Of a stretch of 64,000 nucleotides of DNA, positions 16,580 to 25,480 are shown piece by piece. Source of the DNA: Ferrimonas sp048263965 (lineage in GTDB: Bacteria > Pseudomonadota > Gammaproteobacteria > Enterobacterales > Shewanellaceae). The stretch covers positions 1-64,000 of the forward strand of contig NZ_JBLXDO010000007.1 in NCBI RefSeq assembly GCF_048263965.1, in the 5' to 3' direction. The translations under genes were made by a program, and so were the position numbers. Within the stretch, counting starts at the first letter, position 1. Each line of letters begins with the position of its first letter. The notes beneath the pieces were generated by a model. The model was not told where the DNA came from. It was given only the letters and a program-made list of their open reading frames with translations, and did no database searches.

Positions 16580-17240
16580 TGGCCGTTTTCATAGGAATTT
16601 GTCCTGTGACTGGCTATTTGGGCAAGATAAGATGGCATTGTCATTATAGGGAAATTAATATTATTCAACTCGGTGATTGAACGGTTTTAATTTTGCGATC
16701 AGAAAAATAGATTTAAAATGACCCGATCGATCAATTTTATTGATCAGTCTGATTTATTTACTCTATGAATGTCATAGAAAGTAAATGCGCGAAATTATCT
16801 CTTGCGAGGGGAATAAATATATGGCAGGGCGAATGCATTAATTTTGTCATGGTTAATTTATGTCTTAACCAGGTTCAATAAGTCACACTTTTTAAGTGCA
16901 CTCTCTATTCCGGTTGTGATATTACTATGCCGGCTCGGCGGGTCGAAGGTGATCGCCATCGCATGTGACTGATAAATAAGGGTGTTTAAGTTATGTTGCG
17001 TGCTGGCATAAATTTTTTAACATGCCCTCCTCGGTGACGGGCCATGGCCCGGTCAACCTGTCTTGCGCACACTTAATACCGTTTCTAATCGCGCCAAAAA
17101 AATTGCCATAAACAAAATAATGACACCGGCTTATTTGATCATAGTCCGGTGCCGGGGTTGCGTTCTTATTGGCTTATTCAAAGAGTGCGAATGAAGTCTT
17201 ATTTGGGGTTGGAACTTAAATAATCCAGGCGGATGGATCT
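16580..17240. other. AT-rich intergenic region before the chemoreceptor gene
   Basis: About 660 bases with no acceptable frame and clearly lower GC than the surrounding genes. It holds GATCAA/TTGATC arms around TTTTA (about 16729-16746) and a perfect GGGCCATGGCCC palindrome (17039-17050). A long leader or a complex promoter for the downstream chemoreceptor is plausible. No known RNA family was recognised. Confidence 0.5.
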
Positions 17241-19157
17241 ATGAAAGGAATGAGTTTTAAAGCCAGCTTAATGGCGATGTCTTTGGGTTTGCTGGTTCTC
17301 GCTCTGGCGGCCACCAGTGTCATTTCAGCGAGAAATATGAGTCTTGCTGTCAGCGAGGAGGTTAAATTCTCCATGGAGCAGGCGGTGGGTCATGAGAGCC
17401 AGGCAATCAGTGAACTGGTGGAGAGAGGCCACCGGGCGGTGGATGGTCTGGCTGAGCTATTTGATGGCCACCAAGGATGGGACGAGAATCAATACCTGTC
17501 TGCCCTGAAAGAGGCGGAACTGGTCACCGGACTTCCCGGTATGATGCTGGGGCTGGAAAGTGGCGAAGGTTATGCGTCTCGAGCTTTTAAGGGGTGGCCT
17601 CGGGGGGTGTTGCAGCCCAGCCAGGAGGTGACCGGTCGTCATTGGTACCGGGTGGGTCGTTCTGGCACTGATACTCAGGTTACTGATGTCTACTTTGTAC
17701 CTGGTGACAACACGCCCTATCTATCCATTGTAAAGCCTGCGTCTCAGGGGGTTGTGGCCGCCAGTCTGGCAATGAGCGAGTTGGATAAGGTGTTGAGCCA
17801 GGTGGAGCTTGTTCCTGGTACCATTGCCATTCTTGCTGAGCAAAGCGGCAATATCATTGCCACTACCTCCAAGTTTGCCCCGGTACAGACGCCACTGTCT
17901 GCGGTGCCCGGTTTGGGCGAGCAGGCAAACAGCGTGTTAACCAGCGACAGCCTATATTCTGAGTATGTGCTCAACGGCATCGACAAGCTGGTGATTGCCA
18001 ATCGGGTTCCTCTGCCTGGAGGCAACTCCTGGTACTTCCTGATCGCCGTGGAAAAGGATGTGGTCTATGCGTCTGTCTCCGAAGCGAATCAGACGGTGGT
18101 GCTGACCGGCGTCATCAGCACCCTGATCTCCGCCCTGGTGCTGGTGGTTATGCTGAACTACCTGTATCGCCCCATAGTAGCGCTGAAGGAGCGGGTTCAG
18201 GATCTGGCTGAGGGGGAAGGGGACCTGACCCAGAGGCTGGAGGTTCGCTCCGATGATGATCTGGGGCAGATTGCCTCCGGTATCAATACCGTTGTCGAGT
18301 CATTACAGACCATGATGTTGGAAGTCCGTCAGGTCACTGGTGAACTGGCCCATGGCGTCGACGTACTCAAGACCCAAGCGGAAGAGAACGAGGCGATTCT
18401 GGCCAGTCACATGTCCGAGACGGATCAGGTGGCGACTGCCATGGAGGAGCTCAATGCCACGGCAGAGACGGTAGCCAGCAGCGCAGCGGAAGCGGCACAG
18501 TATACCCGCGAAGCCAACCAGACGGGCGAGCAATCCAAGGTGATTGTGGCTCAGGCTCAGAGTTCAGTGACTGCACTGGTGGGCGAGGTAGAGGCGACCG
18601 CAGGTAACATTCAGAGCATGAGTGATGAAACCCACAGCATCAACTCCATCCTCAAGGTGATAGGTGAGATAGCGGACCAGACCAATCTGTTGGCCCTGAA
18701 CGCCGCCATTGAGGCAGCCAGGGCGGGGGCTCAGGGGCGTGGATTTGCCGTGGTGGCCGAAGAGGTTCGGGCGCTGGCGGGGCGGACCCAGCAGAGCACC
18801 GCTGAGATTGAAAAGGCTCTTGAGGTACTGCTGCAGGGCTCAAGCAGAGTGGTGACGGCCATGGCTGGCACCAAGAAAACCTGCGAAGAGACGGCCAGTG
18901 GTGCCCAGGAGGTGTCCGGCAGCCTTGAGACCATGAGCAGCTTCGTGTCAGACATCAACGATCTCAGTTCCCAGATTGCTACCGCGGCAGAGGAGCAAAG
19001 CAGTGTATCCCAGGAGATCAGCCGCAACATGACCGCCATCCGTGAGATAGTGCTCAAGCTGGCTGAAAGTGGAAACCAGACTCTGGATGAAGCCAACAGC
19101 CTGGCTGCGGTCAATACCCAGCTCCTGGGGATCGTGAGCCGCTTTAAGCTGGATTAA
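17241..19157 (+). CDS. Methyl-accepting chemotaxis protein with Cache-type sensor
   Basis: A 638-residue transmembrane chemoreceptor. One membrane helix (about 10-30) and a second (about 285-308) bracket a periplasmic region of about 250 residues that looks like a double Cache domain (WYRVG, DVYFVPGDNTPYLSIVKP). HAMP follows (about 309-360), then a cytoplasmic signalling domain with the hairpin tip DQTNLLALNAAIEAARAG and EEVRALAGRT. It would signal to CheA/CheW to bias flagellar rotation. The ligand is unknown; Cache domains often bind amino or organic acids. No C-terminal CheR-tether pentapeptide is seen. Confidence 0.95.
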   Translation: MKGMSFKASLMAMSLGLLVLALAATSVISARNMSLAVSEEVKFSMEQAVGHESQAISELVERGHRAVDGLAELFDGHQGWDENQYLSALKEAELVTGLPGMMLGLESGEGYASRAFKGWPRGVLQPSQEVTGRHWYRVGRSGTDTQVTDVYFVPGDNTPYLSIVKPASQGVVAASLAMSELDKVLSQVELVPGTIAILAEQSGNIIATTSKFAPVQTPLSAVPGLGEQANSVLTSDSLYSEYVLNGIDKLVIANRVPLPGGNSWYFLIAVEKDVVYASVSEANQTVVLTGVISTLISALVLVVMLNYLYRPIVALKERVQDLAEGEGDLTQRLEVRSDDDLGQIASGINTVVESLQTMMLEVRQVTGELAHGVDVLKTQAEENEAILASHMSETDQVATAMEELNATAETVASSAAEAAQYTREANQTGEQSKVIVAQAQSSVTALVGEVEATAGNIQSMSDETHSINSILKVIGEIADQTNLLALNAAIEAARAGAQGRGFAVVAEEVRALAGRTQQSTAEIEKALEVLLQGSSRVVTAMAGTKKTCEETASGAQEVSGSLETMSSFVSDINDLSSQIATAAEEQSSVSQEISRNMTAIREIVLKLAESGNQTLDEANSLAAVNTQLLGIVSRFKLD

Positions 19158-19173
19158 TCGTCTTGGATTGAAA

Positions 19174-19203
19174 AAGGGCTGCCCAATGGCAGCCCTTTTT
19201 TTT
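19174..19203 (+). terminator. Intrinsic terminator after chemoreceptor gene
   Basis: A stem GGGCTGCC / GGCAGCCC with loop CAAT and eight T, 18 bases past the stop. Confidence 0.92.
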
Positions 19204-19291
19204 ACTCAAATTTCAGGCGACAGTCAGTGATGCTCGAAGCCAGTTTGAGCTAGGGGGAGTGCAAGCACTCTCTTAGCAAGACTTACTGACC

Positions 19292-19840
19292 CTAGTGACA
19301 ACTGCCACCGCAGCACTCGCCGCCCTTCTTCTCATTCAGAGTGGTGAGCCAGAACAGCAGACACAGCAGCAGATGCACGGCGAACAGCCCGATGAGCCAC
19401 TGAGCCATGGAGAAGCCCAGGAAGGACCAGGGGGAGTCGCTGCAGTCTCCTGTAGGCATGAAGACACTGGGAATCCACTCGTGCAGAGGGGCCCAGAGTG
19501 GGAAGTTGGGGATGGCGTCGCAGGTAGAGCCGAACAGGGTCGGCGGCGCAGTCTGCTTGGCATGCAGTGTCAGGTTCAGTGACAGGGCCCAGCCAGAACT
19601 GCCGGCCCAGCCGAGAAAGCCCAGAGTGCGCAAGGGCTTGTAATCGGGACGGATGGCGGTGATCAGCGCCACCAGCATCAAGGCAAACACCGCCAGCCTG
19701 ACATAGATGCAGTAGACGCAGGGCTTGAGATCCATGCCGTACTGGAACACCAGGGCGATCAGCTCCAATGCCAGGGCTGACGCAGCCAGCAGCAACCAAC
19801 TGCGTCGCTCAGAGGTGAATTGTCGGGCTTGGTCCAGCAT
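19292..19840 (-). CDS. dsbB: Disulfide bond formation protein B
   Basis: DsbB re-oxidises DsbA and passes electrons to quinone in the inner membrane. The 182-residue product has four membrane segments, the first cysteine pair CVYC (C41, C44) and the second periplasmic pair C107/C133 in a long loop. An unusual addition is a C-terminal cysteine-rich tail, GGECCGGSCH (C176, C177, C181), predicted cytoplasmic. The start has AGGAG 6 bases upstream. The neighbour nhaB sits in the same order in E. coli, but a terminator separates the two here. Confidence 0.93.
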   Translation of the reverse strand: MLDQARQFTSERRSWLLLAASALALELIALVFQYGMDLKPCVYCIYVRLAVFALMLVALITAIRPDYKPLRTLGFLGWAGSSGWALSLNLTLHAKQTAPPTLFGSTCDAIPNFPLWAPLHEWIPSVFMPTGDCSDSPWSFLGFSMAQWLIGLFAVHLLLCLLFWLTTLNEKKGGECCGGSCH

Positions 19841-19864
19841 GGTGACTCCTGAAAAACTTACAAA

Positions 19865-19893
19865 AAAACGCCCTCAAATTGTGAGGGCGTTTT
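19865..19893 (-). terminator. Terminator between nhaB and dsbB
   Basis: Nine-base stem ACGCCCTCA / TGAGGGCGT flanked by A and T runs on both sides. On the minus strand it ends nhaB transcription before the dsbB start. Confidence 0.88.
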
Positions 19894-19930
19894 TATCAGA
19901 AGGCAATATGCAGTTCTAAATCGTTATCAT

Positions 19931-21523
19931 TTAGTGGTGGCCGGCACTGATGGCGCCCGCGGCTGCTTCTGCTACTGAGTGGTGGTTGATCCAGTGCATC
20001 TCATAGAAGTACTGAGTCAGGTTATCCAGCAAGCCGAACTCGATGGTCGCCAGACCTACAATAGACATCACTATGGTGTAGGGCAGGGCCAGAATCACCA
20101 TGCGACCGTAGGAGAGGCGGATGAGCGGGGCCAGAGCCGAGGTCAGCAGGAACAGGAAGGCTGCCTGGCCGTTGGGGGTAGCAACGGAGGGCAGGTTGGT
20201 ACCTGTATTGATGGCTACAGCCAGCATGTCGAACTGGTCGCGGGTGATCTTGCCTTCCAGCAGGGCGGTCTTCACCTCGTTGATGTACACGGTACCCACA
20301 AACACGTTGTCGGACACCATGGACAGCAGACCGTTGGCGATAAAGAACATCACCGCCTGAGTCTTACCGGAGTAGGAGAGTACCCAGGTGATCACAGGAG
20401 CAAACAGACCCTGCTCGATGATGACGCCTACGATGGCGAAGAATACGGCCAGCAGGGCGGTAAAGGGCAGAGCCTCTTCAAATGCCTTACCCAGGGAGTG
20501 CTCATCGATAATGCCGTTGAAGGAGGTGGTCAGGATGATCACAGACAGACCAATCAGACCTACGGCCGCCAGGTGCAGAGCCAGGCCAGCCACCAGCCAG
20601 AGGCCTACCAGGCCCTGAATGATCAGCATGGCGCGGTCCTTGTTGGTACGGCGCTTATCTTCATACTCGGCGTAATCAACCAGGATCTTGCGAACAGACT
20701 CGGGCAGCTCTTCACCGTAACCCACGATCTTGAACTTCTCTACCAGCACACAGGTCAGCAGGCCGGCGGCCAGTACAGGTATGGTCACCGGGGACATACG
20801 CACGAAGAATTCGGCGAAGTTCCAGTTGGACTGGGCAGCGATGATCAGGTTCTGAGGTTCACCCACCATGGTGCATACACCACCGAGGGCGGTACCCACA
20901 CCGGCGTGCATCATCAGGTTACGCAGGAAGCCACGGAACTGCTCCAGGTCATCCTTGCACAGGTCGTCCTGCTCGTCGTTGTTGTGGTCGTGATCCTGAG
21001 TGAAATCTTTACCCGATGCCACCTTGTGGTAGATGGTGTAGAAACCAATGGCTACCGCAATGATTACCGCGATTACGGTCAGTGCATCGAGGAAGGCAGA
21101 CAGGAAGGCAGAGAAGAAACAGAAGGCTAGGGAAAGCAAGGCTTTGGAACGGACCTTGGTCACCAGCTTGGTAAAGATGAACAGCAGTAGCTGCTTCATA
21201 AAGAAGATGCCCGCTACCATAAAGATAAGCAGCAGAATCACTTCCAGGTTGGCTTCCAGCTCATGGAGCACGGTTGCCGGTGAGGTCATGCCTATGGCCA
21301 CAGCTTCGATGGCCAATAGGCCGCCGGGCTGAAGCGGGTAGCACTTCAGAGCCATGGCCAGGGTAAAGATGAACTCAATCACCAGCAGCCAGCCGGCGAT
21401 AAAGGGGTCGATCGCGAAGACAATCGGATTGATCACCAAAAAGGCGATGATTGCCAATTTGTACCACTTAGGCGCCTGGCCCAAGAAGTTGTGAAAAAAG
21501 GCTTGGCGTAGACTTAGAGCCAT
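19931..21523 (-). CDS. nhaB: Na+/H+ antiporter NhaB
   Basis: An electrogenic sodium/proton antiporter of the inner membrane that helps keep cytoplasmic Na+ low. The 530-residue product is slightly longer than E. coli NhaB (513) and opens with the typical FFHNFLGQAPKWYKLAIIAF. NTGTNLPSVATPNGQAAFLF near the C-terminus is a further family hallmark. A central hydrophilic acidic loop (HDHNNDEQDD) is present. AAGGGAG lies just before the ATG. It is divergent from fadR, as nhaB and fadR are in E. coli. Confidence 0.97.
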   Translation of the reverse strand: MALSLRQAFFHNFLGQAPKWYKLAIIAFLVINPIVFAIDPFIAGWLLVIEFIFTLAMALKCYPLQPGGLLAIEAVAIGMTSPATVLHELEANLEVILLLIFMVAGIFFMKQLLLFIFTKLVTKVRSKALLSLAFCFFSAFLSAFLDALTVIAVIIAVAIGFYTIYHKVASGKDFTQDHDHNNDEQDDLCKDDLEQFRGFLRNLMMHAGVGTALGGVCTMVGEPQNLIIAAQSNWNFAEFFVRMSPVTIPVLAAGLLTCVLVEKFKIVGYGEELPESVRKILVDYAEYEDKRRTNKDRAMLIIQGLVGLWLVAGLALHLAAVGLIGLSVIILTTSFNGIIDEHSLGKAFEEALPFTALLAVFFAIVGVIIEQGLFAPVITWVLSYSGKTQAVMFFIANGLLSMVSDNVFVGTVYINEVKTALLEGKITRDQFDMLAVAINTGTNLPSVATPNGQAAFLFLLTSALAPLIRLSYGRMVILALPYTIVMSIVGLATIEFGLLDNLTQYFYEMHWINHHSVAEAAAGAISAGHH

Positions 21524-21833
21524 AGCTCCCTTCCTTACTATTTTATCGATTTTATTGTGGTGTCGCAGACAGATGGGCGATCATACTCGGATTTGTGGTT
21601 AACGTTAACTGACACCGAATATCAAAAATCCTTATCATTATTTGATAATGCTAAGGTTCGACCACTTTTTTACAGTTAATCTGGCTGCGAATCCACCGAA
21701 TAGCATGTTAAAGTTGTGAACGAACTCAATTTAGTTAAATATTTGGGGAATGGATCGCATTTTTGCATTTGTTCTTTATTTGCTAAGATAATTCAATTAC
21801 ACCTTGTTCAAGAGTCGTAAGGCCCCCGTGACT
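21524..21833. promoter_or_regulatory. Divergent nhaB-fadR control region
   Basis: The 310 bases are AT-rich and must hold both promoters. A perfect 12-bp palindrome GTTAACGTTAAC lies at 21598-21609. CATTAT-TTG-ATAATG forms an inverted repeat at 21636-21650. No FadR-type TGGTCNGACC site was found here, so FadR self-control at this promoter is not supported. Confidence 0.5.
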
Positions 21834-22544
21834 ATGATAATAAAAGCGCAGAGTCCAGCAGGATTTGCCGAAGAGTACATCGTAAAATCCATATGGAACA
21901 ATAAGTTCGCACCTGGAACCATACTGCCAGCGGAGCGCGAACTGTCCGAGCTGATCGGGGTAACCCGAACCACTTTGAGGGAAGTTTTGCAGCGTCTGGC
22001 CAGAGATGGCTGGCTGACTATTCAGCACGGTAAACCGACCCGGGTGAACAATTTCTGGGAAACCTCCGGGCTCAATATCCTGGAAACCATTGCCCGCCTG
22101 GATCAGGACGGGGTGCCGGAGCTGATGGATCAACTGCTCTCTGCCCGCACCAACATCAGCGCCATCTATATCCGCTCCGCGGTGCGCTACAACCCGGTGC
22201 GTGCTCAGGAAGTGCTGTCTCAGTGGAGTGACATCCACGATGATCCCGGCGCATTTTCCGATTACGACTATAACCTGAACCACTCTCTGGCTATGGCTTC
22301 GGACAACCCCATCTATGCTCTGATCCTGAACGGATTCAAGGGCTTGTACAGCCGGGTTGGCCGTTACTACTTCAGCCAGGAAGCGGCACGGGATCTGGCC
22401 CGTAACTACTACAAGGATCTGCTGAAGTGTGCCGAGCAGGGGGATGCTGACGAGGTACCCCACATCGTTCGTCGCTATGGTATTGAATCCGGTAAGCTGT
22501 GGATGAGGATTCGCTCCGATATGCCTAAGGATATCGCCGAATAA
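21834..22544 (+). CDS. fadR: Fatty acid metabolism regulator FadR
   Basis: A GntR-family dimer that represses fad (beta-oxidation) genes and activates fabA/fabB; long-chain acyl-CoA releases it from DNA. The winged-helix N-terminus is almost identical to E. coli FadR (ILPAERELSELIGVTRTTLR and LARDGWLTIQHGKPT). The C-terminal acyl-CoA domain follows (LILNGFKGLYSR). ATG at 21834 is chosen because FadR proteins begin M-V/I-IKAQSPAGF; a GTG at 21828 has a better placed AAGG and cannot be excluded. Length is 236 residues (E. coli 239). A likely target site lies in the fadE promoter at 37.57 kb. Confidence 0.97.
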   Translation: MIIKAQSPAGFAEEYIVKSIWNNKFAPGTILPAERELSELIGVTRTTLREVLQRLARDGWLTIQHGKPTRVNNFWETSGLNILETIARLDQDGVPELMDQLLSARTNISAIYIRSAVRYNPVRAQEVLSQWSDIHDDPGAFSDYDYNLNHSLAMASDNPIYALILNGFKGLYSRVGRYYFSQEAARDLARNYYKDLLKCAEQGDADEVPHIVRRYGIESGKLWMRIRSDMPKDIAE

Positions 22545-22564
22545 GGCCTCCGCTCACCACATTG

Positions 22565-22590
22565 AAAAGCCCGCTGCAGCGGGCTTTTTT
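22565..22590. terminator. Bidirectional terminator between fadR and ycgB
   Basis: AAAGCCCGCTG / CAGCGGGCTTT with flanking A and T runs; it can end both the fadR and the convergent yeaG-yeaH-ycgB transcripts. Confidence 0.9.
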
Positions 22591-22664
22591 GTGTGTTGTC
22601 GAACAGGTCAGTTGTATGGCCATCGCCAGACAGGCTTCGTAGGGCACGACCGGGCCCCTAGTTA

Positions 22665-24173
22665 CTACTCTTCGGCTTTGGCGAGGCTTCGGGCGATGAT
22701 CTCCGTGTTGCCGTTCTCCTTCTCCTCCTCCAGGTAGACATCAAACCCCCACAATCGGTGCAGGTGCTTCATCACCTCATCCTTGCTCTCAGCCAGGGGA
22801 ATGCGGCTATGGGGCTGATAGCGAAGAATCAGCGATCGGTCCCCTCTGACCTTGACGTTCCACACCTGAATATTGGGTTCCAGGTTGGAGAGGTTGTACT
22901 GAGCAGACAGGTTCTGCCTCAGCTCCCGGTAACCCTCATCATTGTGGATGGCACCGACCTCAAGATAACTCTTACGATCGTCATCCTGTACGGTAAAGAA
23001 CTTGAACTGGCGCATTATCTTGGGCGACAGGTACTGGGAGATAAAGCTCTCATCCTTGAAGTTGTTCATGGCGAAGTGCAGGGTATCCAGCCAGTTGGAG
23101 CCGGCGATATCCGGGAACCAGCGTTTGTCCTCTTCATCCGGATCCTCGCAGATGCGGCGGATGTCCTGGAACATGGCAAAGCCCAGGGCATAAGGGTTGA
23201 TACCGCTGTAGTAGGGGCTGTTGTATTCCGGCTGCATCACCACATTGGTGTGGCTGTGAAGAAACTCCATGATGAAGCGATCGGTCACCAGCCCCTCGTC
23301 ATAGAGGTGGTTCATGATGGTGTAGTGCCAGAAGGTGGCCCAGCCCTCGTTCATCACCTGGGTTTGTTTCTGGGGGTAGAAGTACTGGGAGATTTTGCGG
23401 ACGATGCGCACCACCTCACGCTGCCAGGGCTCCAGCAGCGGCGCATTCTTTTCGATGAAGTAGAGCAGGTTCTCCTGGGGATCGGCCGGGAAGCGGGGCG
23501 CCTGCTTATCCTCCTCCTCAGTCGGGGTGGCAGGCAGGGTGCGCCACAGGTCGTTGACCTGAGACTGCAGGTAGGCTTCCCGCTCCTTAAGCCGCATCTT
23601 CTCCTCCCGCAGAGAGATCTCAGCGGGGCGCTTGTACCTGTCCACCCCCAGGTTCATCAGGGCGTGACAGGAATCGAGCAGCTCCTCCACAGCGTCGATG
23701 CCGTGGGCCTCTTCGCATTCGGCAATGAAGTTCTTGGCAAACACCAGGTAGTCGATGATGGAGTCAGCATCGGTCCAGGTCTGGAACAGGTAGTTGCCCT
23801 TGAAGAAGCTGTTGTGACCATAACAGGCGTGGGCCATGACCAGGGCCTGCATGGTGATGGTGTTCTCCTCCATCAGGTAGGCGATACAGGGGTTGGAGTT
23901 GATGACGATCTCGTAAGCCAGGCCCATTTGACCGCGCTTATAATGACGTTCAGTTTCAATGAACTTCTTGCCGAAGGTCCAGTGGGAGTAGCCGATGGGC
24001 ATGCCGACGCTGGCGTAGGCATCCATCATCTGTTCGGCGGAGATCACCTCTATCTGATTGGGGTAGGTGTCCAGGCGATACAGCTCGGCCACCCGCTCAA
24101 TCTCTTTGTGATACTGATTCAGAAGGTCAAAGGTCCAGTCTGGTCCGTCTGACAGGGTACGTTTCTCGGTCAT
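22665..24173 (-). CDS. ycgB: SpoVR family protein (YcgB)
   Basis: A 502-residue soluble protein of the SpoVR family. Typical stretches are MPIGYSHWTFGKKF, EINSNPCIAYLMEEN-like sequence (here EIVINSNPCIAYLMEEN) and HACYGHNSFFKGNYLF. Histidines and glutamates around MNEGWATFWHYT suggest a metal-binding fold. In Bacillus, SpoVR affects spore cortex; in non-sporulating bacteria its role is unclear. Third gene of a yeaG-yeaH-ycgB operon; in E. coli these are stationary-phase (RpoS) genes. The spacing to yeaH is 20 bases. Confidence 0.95.
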   Translation of the reverse strand: MTEKRTLSDGPDWTFDLLNQYHKEIERVAELYRLDTYPNQIEVISAEQMMDAYASVGMPIGYSHWTFGKKFIETERHYKRGQMGLAYEIVINSNPCIAYLMEENTITMQALVMAHACYGHNSFFKGNYLFQTWTDADSIIDYLVFAKNFIAECEEAHGIDAVEELLDSCHALMNLGVDRYKRPAEISLREEKMRLKEREAYLQSQVNDLWRTLPATPTEEEDKQAPRFPADPQENLLYFIEKNAPLLEPWQREVVRIVRKISQYFYPQKQTQVMNEGWATFWHYTIMNHLYDEGLVTDRFIMEFLHSHTNVVMQPEYNSPYYSGINPYALGFAMFQDIRRICEDPDEEDKRWFPDIAGSNWLDTLHFAMNNFKDESFISQYLSPKIMRQFKFFTVQDDDRKSYLEVGAIHNDEGYRELRQNLSAQYNLSNLEPNIQVWNVKVRGDRSLILRYQPHSRIPLAESKDEVMKHLHRLWGFDVYLEEEKENGNTEIIARSLAKAEE

Positions 24174-24193
24174 CGGTTTCCCCCCAAATGGAA

Positions 24194-25462
24194 TCAGGCC
24201 GTCTGTTTTTTAAACAGCTCTTTGAATACCGGGAAGATGTCTTCCACGGAACGGATGTGTTGCATGGCGAAGTGAGAGTGCACCTGGGACAGGCTCTCAT
24301 ACTCGCGCCACAGGGTCTGATGGGCCCGGTTGGTGATCTCTATGTAGGTAAAGTAACGGCAGGTGGGCAGCAGCGACTGGTCCAGTAACTGTCGGCACAG
24401 AGGCGAATCGTCTGCCCAGTTATCGCCATCCGAGGCCTGGGCTGCGTAGATGTTCCACTCGTTGGCGGGGTAGCGCTCCTGCTGAATCTCATGCATCAGT
24501 TTCAATGCACTGGAGACTATGGTGCCACCGGTTTCCTGGCTGTAGAAGAACTCCTGCTCATCCACCTCCTTGGCTTGGGTGTGGTGACGAATGAAGACCA
24601 CATCCAGCTCCTTGTAGGTTCGGGTCAGGAACAAGTAGAGCAGGATGTAGAAGCGCTTGGCGATATCCTTGGTGGCCTGGTCCATGGAGCCTGAAACATC
24701 CATCAGGCAGAACATCACCGCCTTGGAGGTAGGCACCGCCTGTTTGGCGAAGTTGGTGTACTTGAGATCATAGGTGTCCAGGAAGGGCACTGCCTTGATC
24801 CGCGTGCGTAACTCCTCAATCTCCTCCTTGAGCGCCTGGATCTCCTCACTGCTGGAGCCGGGCGTATTGGTCAGCGCCTCCAGTTTGGCTTCCGCTTCAT
24901 TCAGGGCGCGACGTTTGCCCGCGGTCATGGCGGTGCGCCTGGCCAGGGATTCTCGCAAAGAGCGCACGATGTGAATGTTGGCAGGCTGTCCCTCTGAGGT
25001 GATGCCTGCCCTGACGGTTTTGAACTCCACCAGCTTATCCAGTGCGGTCTTCTGCAGGTTGGGCAGTTCCAGATCGTCGAACAGGATATCCAGGTACTCA
25101 TCCTTGGAGATCTCGAACACGAAGTCGTCACTGCCTTCACCACTGTCAGAAGCCTGCCCCTGGCCTGCGCCACCGCCGCCCCCCTGAGGAGGGCGGTCGA
25201 TGCGGTCTCCCCGATGGAACTGATCGTTCCCCGGATGGACCGTTTGGCGAACCCCTCCGCGTCCGGTGTGGAACACCGGCTCGGAGATGTTCTTGGTGGG
25301 CAGGGTGATCTTTTCGCCACTCTCCACATCGGTGACACTGCGGTTGGTGGCAGCATCGGAGACCGCCTGCTTAATCTGCTTCTTATAGCGACGCAGAAAT
25401 CGCTGGCGGTTCACCGTGCTTTTGCCCTTGGTGTTGAGGCGCTTGTCGATAAAATGCGTCAT
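24194..25462 (-). CDS. yeaH: YeaH/YhbH family von Willebrand-type protein
   Basis: A 422-residue UPF0229 protein. The C-terminal half holds a VWA-like MIDAS motif (CLMDVSGSMDQATKD), suggesting metal-dependent protein binding. The N-terminal half has a glycine-rich linker and ISKDEYLDILFDDLELPNL. ATG at 25462 is preferred over the in-frame GTG at 25468 because GGGAGAG lies upstream of it and E. coli YeaH begins MTWFIDRRLN. It lies 18 bases downstream of yeaG; the two proteins are thought to work together. Confidence 0.95.
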   Translation of the reverse strand: MTHFIDKRLNTKGKSTVNRQRFLRRYKKQIKQAVSDAATNRSVTDVESGEKITLPTKNISEPVFHTGRGGVRQTVHPGNDQFHRGDRIDRPPQGGGGGAGQGQASDSGEGSDDFVFEISKDEYLDILFDDLELPNLQKTALDKLVEFKTVRAGITSEGQPANIHIVRSLRESLARRTAMTAGKRRALNEAEAKLEALTNTPGSSSEEIQALKEEIEELRTRIKAVPFLDTYDLKYTNFAKQAVPTSKAVMFCLMDVSGSMDQATKDIAKRFYILLYLFLTRTYKELDVVFIRHHTQAKEVDEQEFFYSQETGGTIVSSALKLMHEIQQERYPANEWNIYAAQASDGDNWADDSPLCRQLLDQSLLPTCRYFTYIEITNRAHQTLWREYESLSQVHSHFAMQHIRSVEDIFPVFKELFKKQTA

Positions 25463-25480
25463 AGGCACTCTCCCACCGCA

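Noticed and set aside
22758..24152. 464-codon frame antisense to ycgB
   Set aside because: Shadow of the SpoVR-family gene; no start signal or domain.
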